Part shown: one piece after another, positions 1-20,105 of the stretch
How the letters are laid out: each line of letters opens with the position of its first letter
How positions within the stretch are numbered: the stretch's first letter is position 1
Origin: Symsagittifera roscoffensis
Taxonomy: Eukaryota; Xenacoelomorpha; Acoela; Convolutidae
Direction of reading: 5' to 3'
Assembly (NCBI RefSeq): GCF_963678635.1
Contig: NC_087065.1
Coordinates: 51,963,858 to 52,027,857 of the forward strand
DNA length: 64,000 nucleotides
Notes under the pieces: model-generated
What the model saw: the letters and a program-made list of their open reading frames with translations, nothing else
Databases searched by the model: none
Told to the model about the DNA's origin: nothing
Program-made: the position numbers and the translations under genes

Positions 1-8986
<8,986 letters not shown>

Positions 8987-9555
8987 TTCTGAGTGAGATA
9001 ACTATAAATATTTAAGCAGTTAGTTCATAACTGTTAATTTATTCTGGAATGGTGTTGGTAATTATATCTATCCGCCCTTTTTATTTAGCAGCACGGAATT
9101 TAAATTTGGTCCATGGATTTCTATTGCCCAGAGCCTTCTGAATGCTGGTCAATACAACGCTTGAATAATCAGAAAGCAGACTAGCTTTGCCATAGTTAAA
9201 TGTCTCCAAATTTTGCAATTTGACAACTCTTTCAAGTTATTATTATTTTTTTCAAATCAACTACCTTAAACCTTAGTTTTGCTAGTTTTCATTTTGCTTG
9301 CTCAGCCTTCTTTTTGAAATTGTGGCTTAAATAAAAGCGCAACAATTCCAAAATTCCGTCAGATGCATTCTGAATTTCGTGCCTTCTTCATCATCATCGA
9401 ATATTTTGACACCGTCATTTTGAAATCGATGGTGGATTCATCTGTTTTTTGTATTGTTTTCTGTTGAATATCTCAAAACGTCAAATTTTGATTGTAGGGT
9501 AGTATGTCCACATCTTCTTGCAAAAACCTGAAAGTGACCATTTGCTCTCATCCAT
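8987..9555 (+). other. GALK1 3' flank
   Basis: No gene is seen. The nearest canonical AATAAA downstream of the stop is at 9330-9335, which would give a 3' UTR of about 360 nt. A variant signal closer to the stop cannot be excluded. Confidence 0.5.
9330..9335 (+). promoter_or_regulatory. Candidate poly(A) signal AATAAA for GALK1
   Basis: Canonical hexamer 344 bases after the galactokinase stop, followed by T-rich sequence around 9420-9460. It is inferred from position alone. Confidence 0.4.
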
Positions 9556-9985
9556 ATAATGTTCTCGATTCAAACATAGCTCTTGGGATACTCGCATGAC
9601 AATAAATCCATTTTCTGTAAGGCTGCTGCTTGTATCGTACATAAAAATTGTACCGGCCATTACAGCTATCTCACCATAGCTAAAAAATTGTCTCACCATA
9701 GCTAAAAAAATTGAAGCAAAATGTTTTTGCAGCACATGATGGCAATCGTACCACTAGGACACGAAATCGTCCATATAGTGTTCTCGATTCAAACATAGCT
9801 CTTGGAAGATTTACATAACAAGAAATGCGTTTTCTGTACGGTTGCGCCGGCTGCTGCTTGTATCGTACATATTAGTGGCACCGGCCATTATAGCTATCGT
9901 TGTCGCAACAAAGCTAGAAAATTAAGCCAAAATGTTACTGCAGCACATGGTGGCAATCGTACCACCAGGACACGAAATCGTTAGA
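9556..9985 (+). repeat. Two-copy tandem repeat, about 215 bp
   Basis: The unit begins near 9556 and again near 9774. Shared strings include GTTCTCGATTCAAACATAGC, GCTGCTGCTTGTATCGTACA, ACCGGCCATTA and GGCAATCGTACCAC. The two copies are diverged, with an extra short direct repeat (CTCACCATAGCTAAAAAA) in the first. I found no reading frame conserved between them. Confidence 0.85.
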
Positions 9986-10439
9986 TAATCAGTCAAATAG
10001 ACTCCTTTCATAAGAGATGATCCGAGGACAGCACGATTTTTCATTTCGATTTTATGTTCTCAATTTTTGATTATAACCCGTTTTCGTGGGAGATTCATGT
10101 AGTTTTTTCAGTTCGCAAAGGCATTTTTGACTGAAAATTATACAGCTCATCGAGGAAAACTCTTTTTTTTTATTAAAACAAGTTTTTTTTTATTTTGTTT
10201 GTGATTGCCTACATTGTATATGTTTCAAATATCGTACTAACTAGTTTCGGAGACTTCCACCACTGATTACACAAGCAATGCTTGTGTTATAGTATGAACT
10301 ATCTTTTTTTCCAACCTAAATCGCAAATATTGTGGCGACGCAAATATTTTTGCGATAAAATGTGTTCATTTTGAAAGTGTTCATTTTGATCAAAAACCAG
10401 CTATTAGGTGCAGCCAATGCTAAGGATTGTAACATCGAC

Positions 10440-11250
10440 TATTGTGTTCCGACTTTCGTAACAAAAGTGACGGAATATTTGTGCTCGGGGTGATTTTTTT
10501 TTAGACAATTTCGACTTGTTAACTAGTCATTTTTGACGGGGTTTTTCTTATATCAGTCAAAAAGTATGGTTGTTTTGAGCTTAAATATGGAAAGATATTT
10601 CACCTGTGATCATTTTTCATTTTTTGTAAAAACTTGGGCGCTTAAAAAGTGCCATTTTGGCTAATTTGGGATAATTAACCAATTAACTCGCGATATATTT
10701 TGCGCTAACGCGTAAGCGGAGATCCGTCATAGAAATCGTTCCAAATTGGTTGAAGGAAGCTTATTTGCCATAGCTAATTTGTTACTAGGAGCGAAATTTA
10801 TCTTTTTGTACTTACTATGGCCTGTGGGGTATGATTTTCACAAAAAATCTCAAATAAAAAAAAAACATTTTTGTAAAATCCGGCTCTCGTAACGGAAGTA
10901 ACGGACTATTTGTGCTCGGGGTGGGTTTTTTTTCTTCAGACAAATTTCGTTTTTTCAACTAGCCATATTTATATCATTCGAAAGCTATTGTTGTCTTGAG
11001 CTTAAATTTGAAAAGATATTTCACCTGTGATCATTTTTCGTATATTTATGGGGGTTAAAAGATTGCCTTTTTGGCCAATTTAAGACAAATAACGCGCTAT
11101 ATATTTCGCGCTATTAACGCGTAAGCGGAGATTTAATCCGTCTTTGAAATCGTTCCAAATTGGTTCAACGAAGCTTATATGCCATAATTGATTTGTAAAT
11201 AAGAGCAAAATCTATCACTTTGTACTTAATATGGCGTGTGGGGGGATGTT
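10440..11250 (+). repeat. Two tandem units of a dispersed repeat (R2, about 400 bp)
   Basis: Both units carry TATTTGTGCTCGGGGTG, then AAGATATTTCACCTGTGATC, GCGTAAGCGGAGAT, AATCGTTCCAAATTGGTT and GAAGCTTAT, in the same order about 440 bases apart. The same block occurs inverted at 20878-21215 and 29131-29468. The family is therefore dispersed and present in both orientations. No coding capacity is seen. Confidence 0.85.
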
Positions 11251-11640
11251 TTTACAAAAAAAAAATTCAATTTTTTATTTTATTTTATTTTTTTTTACAT
11301 TTAAATTTTTCATGTTTTTACTGCTCTATAGACCTTAAAAGGCAGTCTGAACTTTCAGGGCTTCGCCCTGATACGAGCATTCTTGTTACATTTAGTTTTT
11401 TCATGTTATTACTGCTCTATAAATTGAGGCATTTTAGTTGGTAATATTTTTTTTCAAATTGACTGGTACTGCTAATGCGTCATAATTGGCGTGCGTCACT
11501 TAAGAAATTTTGTAGACTCAAAGTTTTACTAATTCAGTTTTTCCCAGTAGCGTTTTCAGTCATATTTTTGCTTGTGCATGCGAAGTGCAGCTTCGCCTCT
11601 GTGTTAAAAACATTCTCTTCCCACAATTAGTTCTTACTTG
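11251..11640. other. No gene seen
   Basis: AT-rich sequence with two copies of a CATTTA...TTTTTCATGTTWTTACTGCTCTATA string around 11300 and 11390. It also holds the hairpin CAGGGCTTCGCCCTG near 11358 and the dispersed motif CTTCGCCTCTGTGT at 11591-11604. Confidence 0.5.
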
Positions 11641-12110
11641 TAGTAGAATAGAACGATGTTAAGCATCAACTCTTTGGCATAAATTAAAACTAGTTAAGAG
11701 ATAGACAGGGATGTCGTCTGGATTATTAACAATTCGGTGAAACTGTCTGGAAGTCTATAAACTAAACGAACAGAGCTCGTTTAGTATAACTAGTAATGAT
11801 GCAAGCACTATTCTGGACGCCTTGGAGCTTTTGAGTTAGATGATTGGGTAAAGACTGATAAATGCTTTTTCAATACTTTAAATGAGTGATTTCAACATTC
11901 TGGCTAACTAATGTCTTTTGTCAAAAGTTCATTAGTGTCCTAATGAGATAAGTAAGAGTCTTAGTTCATAAGATCTGTCCTAAGTTCTGAAACCAACAGA
12001 AGTTTTTGTGCTTCTGATTCAGGGTATCAAATGCTGCCGATAAATCAAGCGCTTCTCCTGTTGAATATTTTTTCTTATAAGCTGACGGTTTCTCATCAAG
12101 TAAGTTATTT
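11640..12110 (-). pseudogene. Decayed, internally deleted non-LTR reverse transcriptase (minus strand)
   Basis: On the minus strand, 12057-12014 reads EALDLSAAFDTLNQ, the first catalytic block of non-LTR reverse transcriptases. About 240 bases further on comes KLQGVQNSACIIT, like the VQNSA block beyond the palm domain. In an intact element these blocks lie about 1 kb or more apart, so most of the enzyme has been deleted. Frameshifts and stops separate the pieces. Confidence 0.6.
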
Positions 12111-12860
12111 GGTTCAAGGTGTTTAATTATCCATTAAGCTAGGATTTTTCTTGACTTAATTTCCCAATGCAAGAATATATCCTATACTCATTCAAGTTGT
12201 ATCATGCTTGGATTCGTACACCGTTTTAGACTCTAACATGATGTTTTTGCCTAGATAAAAACACAACGACAAATAAGAATTTACTTCTCCATAATTGTGA
12301 ATATAATTCAATTTGTAACATCAATCAAAATGGAGAGGATAGATAACAGACAAGCATGTCTAATGAGAATCTACCCATCTTTGGTTTATAAACAACAAAT
12401 AAACTATCAATAAAAGGGGGAAAAACTTTTTTTTCTTTGTGTTTATCGAAAAAAAAAAATTGAAAAAATTGCTTTTGTTGAAAATGATATCGAGGAATAT
12501 TTCTTGGCAAGGTATTGATGATCGGTTCGCTTGAATTTCTGTTGAATTTCTTAAGCACCCAGGAGTTTTCTATAAATCTGGAAAAATTAGTTTTTTATTG
12601 TCATGTTTTTGTCGCAGGAAGGCTTAGATGCAATTTTGTGCAATTTCAAGTCAGTGAAATCAATCGAAAACAGAAAACGTATCGTAATAACTGGTATTAT
12701 GAAACGTATGGGATTAAGTTTTCTCAAGAACTTCTGTGCGCATGAAAGAGGTGCCAATGGACAGCCATGTGTTCATACCCACTCTTCTAGTCTCTATTTG
12801 CTTCACTCACTTTCTACAGCCTTCAAAAAAGTCTTTGGGGACAATATTTGACTCATTTTT
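12111..12860. other. No supported gene
   Basis: AT-rich. One exon-like stretch follows an acceptor-like TTTTTGTCGCAG at about 12606-12617 and is open to 12851. I recognise no protein in it and no partner exons. Confidence 0.4.
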
Positions 12861-12869
12861 TTTTTGGGG

Positions 12870-13270
12870 TTTTTCCTTTTGTCAGAACTGCCCTGCAAAT
12901 CTGAGGTTTTGGTTCACTAATTTTTTTTGACCGTTTGAAACGTTTTCCGAAAACTGCCCTCACAAATCTGAAATTTTGGACCAAAGTGTAACAACGAGTT
13001 TTTCAATAAAAAAACGTATGGAAAACGCCCCTGCATAAGCGGCTACTGGTTCAATCCAAAGAGCAAGTTCTGGAATTGTTCCCTGGCTGTGAACTACGAG
13101 TAAATTTTCCTCAATCGAAAGAACAAGTGATGGGAATCTTCTCTGCATACGCCGTCAGGCCATAATTTGATACCTTAAAACCAAAATTTGGATGTTTCGA
13201 TCGTGTTTTGATGTTCATGGTTCAATTGAAAGAACATAGTGCAAAGCTGTTCCCTGCAATAACGGTTACA
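12870..13270 (+). repeat. Copies of a dispersed tandem-type repeat (R4)
   Basis: Several diverged units recur about every 100-170 bases, with CATAAGCGGCTACTGG, GGTTCAATYGAAAGAACA and TTCCCTGC strings. The same family is much longer at 19300-19960 and 27560-28210 and appears again near 54900-55200. Confidence 0.6.
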
Positions 13271-13435
13271 TTCTATTTTTGTAGTGTTGATATCGAAAAA
13301 GTCAGTTTTTAACGCTTAAGGATTTTTTTCTTCAAAACTACGTATGTACACTTTCGTCAATCATGAACACTCGTTTAAAGTTCACTTTCTTCATATCTGT
13401 AATCGTATTTTAACAACAATAAAAAAAACATATGA

Positions 13436-13740
13436 CTCCTGATGATAATGCGCACATGCGTTTGGATTCGCTCTGTCTTGTACATCAAATTCAATTAATT
13501 TCTTCAGGACTAATCAATAACTGGATCATCGACCAAAATTGAAGCGTGACGCGAGGACTCACGAATACCTGCTAAGATCCGTGTAGCTGACTGTCTTTGT
13601 AGGTCTCCGTGAGTCCACTTGCGTCGCGCTTCGATTTTTGTCGATGATCCAGTTTGTGATTAGTTCCGAAGAAAGTAATTGAATTTGATGTACAAGTGGA
13701 CAAAGAGAAACCAAACGGGTCTGCGCATTATCATCATGAG
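13436..13740. repeat. Foldback element: about 128-bp imperfect inverted repeat, 44-nt loop
   Basis: The left arm (13436-13563) reads CTCCTGATGATAATGCGCA at its outer end and ends GAGGACTCACG. The right arm (13608-13740) starts CGTGAGTCC and ends TGCGCATTATCATCATGAG. Between them pair AATTCAATTA with TAATTGAATT, and CTGGATCATCGACC with a diverged GTCGATGATCCAG. The arms differ by scattered substitutions. No coding capacity is seen. It is a foldback/MITE-like element or an old inverted duplication. Confidence 0.85.
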
Positions 13741-14830
13741 CTATAAATATATTTTTAAGTTGTTCAGTTGTAATCTGATTACCCATAAGAAGAAAAAGAA
13801 GGAAATAAAAGAAAAAGCCGACACCGCGGATCTTGGATTTGAGAATTGATTAACACCTGTCGCATTATTTACAATAGATTCATATACAATAAAAGAGAAC
13901 CTAATATTATCCAAAATTGATTCATAGATGAAAGTTTTGGCATAATAAAAAGGCACCAGGTTTCATCAAGCATAGATTTAACAGATCATAAAACCTAAAC
14001 TAAGTTCCGCTCAGCCTGCTTTCTGATATTTGTTATTTTAAACGTCCTAAATCGGCCTGTTGGAAGTCTCATTTAATTTTTCGGCACCGATGATTTCGAT
14101 ATTTAATCTTTTTAAGAAAAAAATTCAATCGGCAACTTGAAAATAGAGAGTAAGCAAAAACGCAGCATTGAGTTTTGACTCGTGGGTGTAATTATCATAA
14201 AAACTCATTTGATTACATTGGTAGCTTGAGGAATATAACCTTTTTAGTTTCAAATCATTAAAGAAAGTTACCGATTCAGTTTCACTCTGTTGTATTTGCT
14301 GGAAACTTCCTCTTTCCGTAAGTTTAGTAATTGCATTCAAAGATTTATTGCTTATTAACTACTCCTTGTTTTTATCACAGATCTGCTCCTTTTTTTTCAA
14401 GGCTAGCTTTTTTTAACTTTATAATGGCAAACACCTGTGTAATGAGCAAAGTTAAAAACGAGAAGTGATTTTGTCCATCTTTTTAATGACTATTTACACT
14501 TTTTCAAAAGTTGAACTTTTCTGCGCAACACCAAAGAATATCGAAAAAAAAGCTTGACGCGTGATTTTTCCAGTAACGGTGTCAACAAACATACAATTGC
14601 CACCAAATGCCCACCAAATTCCCTTCGTTTTTCGGGGCTCTGTTTTGCGTAGCTGAGTCGGTTGGACTTCCAATAGGGTTGGATCTAATTAATAACTCTT
14701 GAGAAGGAGGCTGAATTTTTAAAAATGAAATATTTATTTTTTGGCAGAGTAAAAATATTTCTCAGCTCTCCTTAAATTCTAAAAAGATATTTATAAACCA
14801 GGTATTTTGAGGCTGGTTGGCTAAATCAGA
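13741..14830. other. No gene seen
   Basis: About 1.1 kb of AT-rich sequence up to the left boundary of the large tandem duplication. No motifs, repeats or splice-bounded frames that I can support. Confidence 0.5.
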
Positions 14831-15039
14831 TGTTATTTTACGAGCATAATTGCGGGCGTAGCTTTGTACGGCCAGTCAACTCCCTGATTCAACGCAATTC
14901 ACTTAATTAGATGTCAAGATTTTTTGCCACTTTTATGACACTAGACTTTTTCCCCGTTGACATGTTTTTTTTTAAATTTATAAGAAAATAATTTAGCTGT
15001 ATTTTGAAGCCGCAGTAATCTCCAAATTCCTTTTTGGAG

Positions 15040-15111
15040 TCCTATTTGGTCTAGCGGTAAAGTGTTTGCCATGGGAACCTAAGGTCTAGGGTCTGAGTCC
15101 CGACGGGAACT
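15040..15111 (+). other. tRNA-like sequence (SINE head or tRNA pseudogene)
   Basis: An A-box-like TGGTCTAGCGG (15047-15057) and B-box-like GGTCTGAGTCC (15090-15100) are 33 bases apart, and a T-run follows at 15114-15120 as a possible Pol III terminator. The D-arm and anticodon-loop regions can be drawn, but the acceptor stem fails to pair. I therefore do not call a functional tRNA. The second copy is at 23408-23479. Confidence 0.5.
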
Positions 15112-15474
15112 TGTTTTTTTATCATCTAGGAGTTGTCGGGTTATCGTATGTGCTTAGTTTTTGTCGGCTTTCCAAGGGATGGACTGTGCTTGAAGGCTGT
15201 GGAAACTTTCAGCATTTCCGAGTGCTGTATCTAGCATTTGTAAAGATGCATTTAATTGAGGTTAAAGCTTTTGTAGAATTTATTTGATATGTTCAGTTTT
15301 CTGCGTGTGATTCTTAAGACTCCTAGATGTTACGTCCTCCGAAGTACCAAAACATGTAATGTATCATTCAAATGACCTACTATGAGGAAACTGAACGACA
15401 TATCGCACGCCGTAATTATCAAAGAAGCGCAGGAATTTTTCTTTTGCATTATAATCTAATGATTTTTTGGCTTC

Positions 15475-15765
15475 CTGAAAGCGAATGATTTTTGTCGGCT
15501 CAATGGCCGAGGTATTTTTGGGCACTTTTTGCACGTTTTTAGGCACTTTTTGGAAAGTTTTGACCAACAAATTGCTCTTTTTCGGCGCGCGCTCCTCCCT
15601 CAAAATTAGTAATATTGGTGCCAAAGGCGCCTTTATAAAATTTTTAAGGACTGTCACCAAAAATGGATATCTCAAAATAGTACAAAGGGGGACCATTTGG
15701 GCCGGCAGGGGGTCGAATCCACGTGGAGGGGGGGGGGGGGCGTCCGCCACCCTCCCACTTAATCC
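15475..15765 (+). mobile_element. R1 hAT-like MITE fragment
   Basis: Contains GGCACTTTTTGGAAA, TTCGGCGCGCGCTCC, AAATTAGTAATATTGGTGCC, AAGGCGCCTTTATAAAATTT and GGTCGAATCC, then a G-run of about 13. This order matches R1 copies at 40.5 and 44.3 kb. Both ends are degraded. A second copy lies at about 23844-24135. Confidence 0.7.
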
Positions 15766-16499
15766 CTCCCTGTGTTACTTAAACAGCCTTCTGCGATTTT
15801 CATAGATTGTTAAACATGCCGAACACGTTATTTTTGGTGTGCATTCAAATTATTTTTTCATTAATTTTTCAATAATCGTTGAGGTTGCTTTTTTGTTTGC
15901 ATTTGCGAATAGCTAGTGTTTATTGCAATGAATAAAAGTTTTTCAGGGTTCAATTTTGAAACTTATCACGAGCCATAACTCTATTTGTTGAAACATAATT
16001 ATTTAGGACATGATTTTCGAAGTTTTTAAAAAGGTTCAATCTATTTTTTGGTGTCTATTTTCTATGGTTATAGCTACAAATTTTGTGACTGTCTTCATAG
16101 TTTTCATTAATTTTTAGTATTGTTCTTCACTATTTTCTTGGTTATGGCCGGGATTCAACGCTCGATGTGTTATTTACTTCAATGAGAACACTTATCTAAG
16201 TCTGATATTTTTCAGGAAATTTATTTACATTTTGTGCACTTTGTGCACATTTTGTACAATTGAATTTTTAGCGTTTTTTTTTTTCAGTTCAGTTCAGTTA
16301 GTTTTTAAAGGAAGTCAAACTCCACAATCGAAAGTGCTAGGGTCACTCAGCGTCTTTTGCAGTCTATCAATCAATCATATGGCAATTTATTAAGTTGGTA
16401 TGCTAAAAGATTCATTTTGTAGTAGTTAGAACATAATTGAAAGATGCCCGAGGCCATCTTCAACTAAGTTCTAACTGTTTTTGCTCTTTCTGAGGGAAA

Positions 16500-16605
16500 G
16501 ATGCCGGTAAATTCTGAAAGAGCCCGGAAAATTGTGAAAGAGCCCGGAAAATTCTGAAAGAGCCCGGAAAACTCTGAAAGAGCCCGGAAAAGTGCGCGAA
16601 ACTAT
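16500..16605 (+). repeat. Minisatellite, 21-bp unit, five copies
   Basis: Units of the type TGAAAGAGCCCGGAAAATT follow one another from the first GATGCCGGTAAATTC to GAAAAGTGCG. Each differs at one or two bases. The same array occurs in copy 2 at about 24860-24965. A loose half-unit (GAAAGAGCAAAAAC) lies near 16683. Confidence 0.9.
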
Positions 16606-17034
16606 GCAAATGATATCTTTTTTCTAGCATGCGTTCTATTATTTCATTTTTCTTTCATGCCTTGTCGTGAGAGAACATGTGTGAAAGAGCAAAAACATAC
16701 TCTTCTCACTTTGTATGCTGAAAAATTGGTCTGCTAAAAAATCGGTCCCCGTTTTTCATTGTAAGCAATATCTCTATGCCCACTTTTAAAGCCATCTCTG
16801 CTGTGGATTGCACTCTAGATATGTTAAGCAAACTATCATTTTCTCATGAAATTCTATTCAATGCATCTTTCAAAATAGCTGTGGTGTGTATATTACTCTC
16901 ACGCTCAAGCTTACCTCTTTTAAAAAAGGATGTTAATTTATCAATGGTAAAATAAAAAAGATTGAAATTTTTACGTCAAAAAAGAACGGAAGTTGAAGGT
17001 ATCAGTTTTCAGTAATTGAGGATGCTCAATACAA

Positions 17035-17148
17035 TTAAGGTGTAGGCAGCTTTGGCTCCCGATGAAGGCTTGCAAAAGTTACAGCAACCCATTTCCTATC
17101 TTCATAATCAATTGCTGTAATGATTGTTCTGTTAAGGCGTCGGTTTAC
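17035..17148 (-). pseudogene. Protein-like minus-strand scrap, unidentified
   Basis: Read on the minus strand, 17148 to 17035 gives an uninterrupted 37-residue frame, including NRTIITAIDYEDRKWVAVTF and ending LPTP and a stop. It looks like coding sequence, but I recognise no family. A second minus-strand frame of 61 codons lies just upstream at 17337-17152 and ends CIALKANTPS and a stop, in another frame. It may be an eroded exon. The duplicate is at about 25394-25507. Confidence 0.25.
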
Positions 17149-18660
17149 CTTTTAACTGGGGGTGTTAGCTTTTAAGGCAATGCAAGATGTGTCAGATTTT
17201 CGGCCTTGTGTTTTTTTGTGGAAGTCCTTATTGACTATGACATGTTTGGTTTTTAACTTGGCGGTGTTTAGTTTCATTTTCTTGATTATTTTACTTTCGA
17301 ATCCCTCCAACTTGAAGCGTAATAGCAGAAATAACATTGCTGCAAAATTAATTTTGCGTTGAAACTTCTCAGGTTAAATCTATAACTCAGATAAGTAAAT
17401 AATTTGAGTAAGGTTTCAAACTTATTTTTTAAAAAATTATGGACATTTTTAGGCCAGTTATTTTGAATTTTTCGAGCTCTGTCGAAACCCCAGAATTGCA
17501 ATCTTCGGCGCTGCAAGTATTTATTGAGAGAAACAGAAAGTTGGGACAGCGCCGCAGTTACTTATTGGCCGAGTTGCTAGGTTTTGACTGCACGGCAGGT
17601 TTTTTATTAACCAAAATGGAGCTGTGACGAAATATTAAATAAACGGTGAAAAGTAAAGGCTGCAAGGTTGAATAAATATTGCGGCAAAATTGTTTTTCCC
17701 GATGAAACTTCAAAGATTAAATGCATATCTATTACAGAAAAAAATTGTTAGAAATAGATTCGAAAAATTGTATCGACCTTTTTTAAGCCAGCCATGAATT
17801 TAAAGCGCTGCTGCAACTATATATATATTTTTAGCGCGCCAGCAATTTCTGGACGGTTTTGACCTAAGTTTTGTTTTCGGGAATTGATGAAATTTCGGCA
17901 ACTGAAATTGACGGATTCCAACCCCCTCACCCTTAAGCACGCTACATATATTTAAAAATTATTGACTCCTGACTACCATTCAACTCATTACTGAAAAGCT
18001 TCGAACATGCAATTTTGATGAATTAATTCAGCCGAATATCAGTTGTGCCATCCTGCCATACGTTTGGCGGATGAACATATTTTAACAAAAAGAGTAATTT
18101 ATTTGAGAGTTTTCTTGGGAACTTAATTTCTCATGCATTCATACAACGTGCTTCTCTGTTTTTTGTGTCTAACTTAATGCTTAAATATAATGCCTCTAAT
18201 TCATTCAGCCAAAAATATATATTTGTTGATCAACAATTCTTCCAAGTCGTATTCCAACAAATGGGGAGGGTTACAAAAACCATCACTTTTAAAAATAAAT
18301 GGAATGAGCGTAGATATTCCTTGTTGTCATTATTTACAAATACTTCAATAATAAGAATGCCTCATCAATCACAGGAAAGTGGCAAATTAGTTTTGAAGTT
18401 TTTTGATTTCGCGGTGAAAAAATGCCATCTTCATAGATGCTTGATAATTTCGTTGCGAGAAACAAAGGTTTCAAGGATGTGCGAGTTTGGAGTCCAGAAT
18501 TGGCAACAAAGCCTTTCCTAATATGTACAAAGAGTCCATTTAAAAGATTAGAGCTTAAAAGATAAGATGTTTGAGTTGTTTTGACGCTAATTTATCCGTT
18601 AATGCTAGACTAATTGATTTTTAGCTTTTACTCAGAAAAGTAGAAAGCCAATAAGGGTAA

Positions 18661-18870
18661 CTATTCATCGTCATCTGAGAAGTCGAAACGGTAAGTATCT
18701 TGCATTTCATAAATAGCCCTGAGTAGTGTTAAGAGGTCATAATGGAGTCGTGAGTAGTTTTCGTCAATTTCCTCCCCCGTTTCTTACCCCGCTGAATTAA
18801 TTCTGGATAGCAATTTTGGCTCTATTCCTGTTTCTCTCCCCTTGTGAAGTTGCAGTTTGAGTTATCTAAA
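18661..18870 (-). pseudogene. Possible relic of an acidic-tailed protein C-terminus
   Basis: The minus strand reads GEEIDENYSRLHYDLLTLLR, then AIYEMQDTYRF and the tail DFSDDDE before a stop at 18663-18661. The acidic end looks like a natural C-terminus. Upstream the same frame stays open (ETGIEPKLLSRINSAG) apart from one TAA. That TAA lies inside GGTAAGAA, which could itself be a splice donor. I do not recognise the family. The identical stretch recurs at about 27020-27229. Confidence 0.3.
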
Positions 18871-19299
18871 GGTCGTTCACGAAAAATTGCCAAAAATTGT
18901 TTTCTTGTTCAGGCTGACTCGATTAATTGCAGCTTAGAACATCAAAAATAATTATCAAGAGGCGTTCGTTAATCAATTTATTACCCTTGCGAATAGCATG
19001 CGTTATCAAATCTGAATGTAGATTTTTTGGGGGGTTAACAACTAGTTTAACAAAATCAGTTGAATCACTTATGATGCCGCTGTGCAGCTGACATGCTCGA
19101 TTTCATAAAAATTCAAATTTAACTACTGGGTGGTTGATTTCATCAATTTTTGGAAAAAAAAGTATTTTTTTTCTCAAAAACCCTTCTACCAATTTTCAAA
19201 AAAAGGTATCCATAGAAAGACCACCTACATTTTGTGTGCCTGCATACTCCCCTGGTCTCTTTAGTTGACCGATTTTTTTTTGATTTTTTCGTTCTCTCA

Positions 19300-19960
19300 C
19301 AAATTAAGCCACCAAATCTGAATGGATTTAGAACGGAATAGAACGCTCCCCTCATAAGCGACTACGCCCAAACTTTTTACACCTAAAATTATGGCCCTCG
19401 GAATAGTCAAATTTTTGATTTTTTGACTTTTCTCGAGAACTACTCAGCCAAACTCGTGTTTTTGGGTTCAATCGAAATTACTGGTCTGCTTAAGCGGCTG
19501 CGCCCAATTGTTTTTAAACAAAAAGCTATATTTCTCGGAAATGTCAACTTTCTAATTTGTTGACCGTTTCTTGAACTTTTCTCGATAAATATTCTGCCGA
19601 AGCTGATATCATAGGTTTAATCGACACAACAGGTTGTTGGAAGCTTGCATTTTGTTAATTTGCTACGCCTAGTTTCTTTTAACAAAAAGTTATGGCCTTC
19701 AAACTCGTGAATGTTTGGAAACATTGCCCGTTTTTTGGAAGTTTTTTCACTTTACTCGAAGACTACCGTGCTAATTCTCAGCTTAAGTGCTCAATCAAGA
19801 AACCCGATTTTGGAAATCTTCTCTACTTTACCGTCACGGCCTGCTTTTAGCAGAAAAAAATTACGGATTTCGGAAACACAATTTTTTGTACTTAGACCAT
19901 TTTTTAGAAACTTTTTGAGTTTTCATATAAACTACCCTATCAAATCTACTTTCAATCGAA
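19300..19960 (+). repeat. R4 tandem array, about four units of 150-170 bp
   Basis: Diverged units share an AAGCGGCTGCGCCCAA or AAGCGACTACGCCCAA block, then TTTTTAACAAAAAGYTAT, then a CTCGAGAACTACTC or CTCGAAGACTACC block, then RGTTYAATCGA. The order repeats from about 19325 to 19960. The array is duplicated at about 27570-28210. Related copies lie at 12.9-13.3 and 54.9-55.2 kb. Confidence 0.7.
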
Positions 19961-19984
19961 AGAAGTGGCTGTGCGATTTTTTCC

Positions 19985-20105
19985 TTGAGGAGGCGGATGA
20001 CACTATGGCCCTTTCAACCATGACCGAAGCGGCATTCGAACCCACGACTTTTGTGTTAAAGGCCGTGCGTCTTACCCACTCGGCCAATTCTGCTCAGGCT
20101 TTTCA
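19985..20105 (-). mobile_element. tRNA-derived SINE, minus strand
   Basis: On the minus strand the head reads TGGCCGAGTGGGTAAGACG (A-box, Leu/Ser-like) and GTGGGTTCGAATGCC (B-box), followed by CTTCGGTCATGG and GTCATCCGCCTCCTCAAGG. The body matches the SINE at 6500-6700. A second copy lies at 28238-28358 inside the duplicate. Confidence 0.75.

Noticed and set aside
12603-12851. Exon-like open stretch after TTTTTGTCGCAG
   Set aside because: No recognisable protein, no matching donor or neighbouring exon, and several overlapping frames of equal quality.
15040-15111. Functional tRNA gene
   Set aside because: A- and B-box-like motifs and a T-run are present but six of seven acceptor-stem pairs fail, and position 33 is not T.
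16500-16605. CRISPR-like array
   Set aside because: Units are contiguous 21-bp repeats without unique spacers, in an animal genome; it is a minisatellite.
18625-18690. + strand exon candidate between TTGATTTTTAG and CG/GTAAGTAT
   Set aside because: Splice consensus is good but the encoded 20-odd residues are basic and featureless, while the minus strand over the same bases reads like a protein end. Without transcripts I leave it out.
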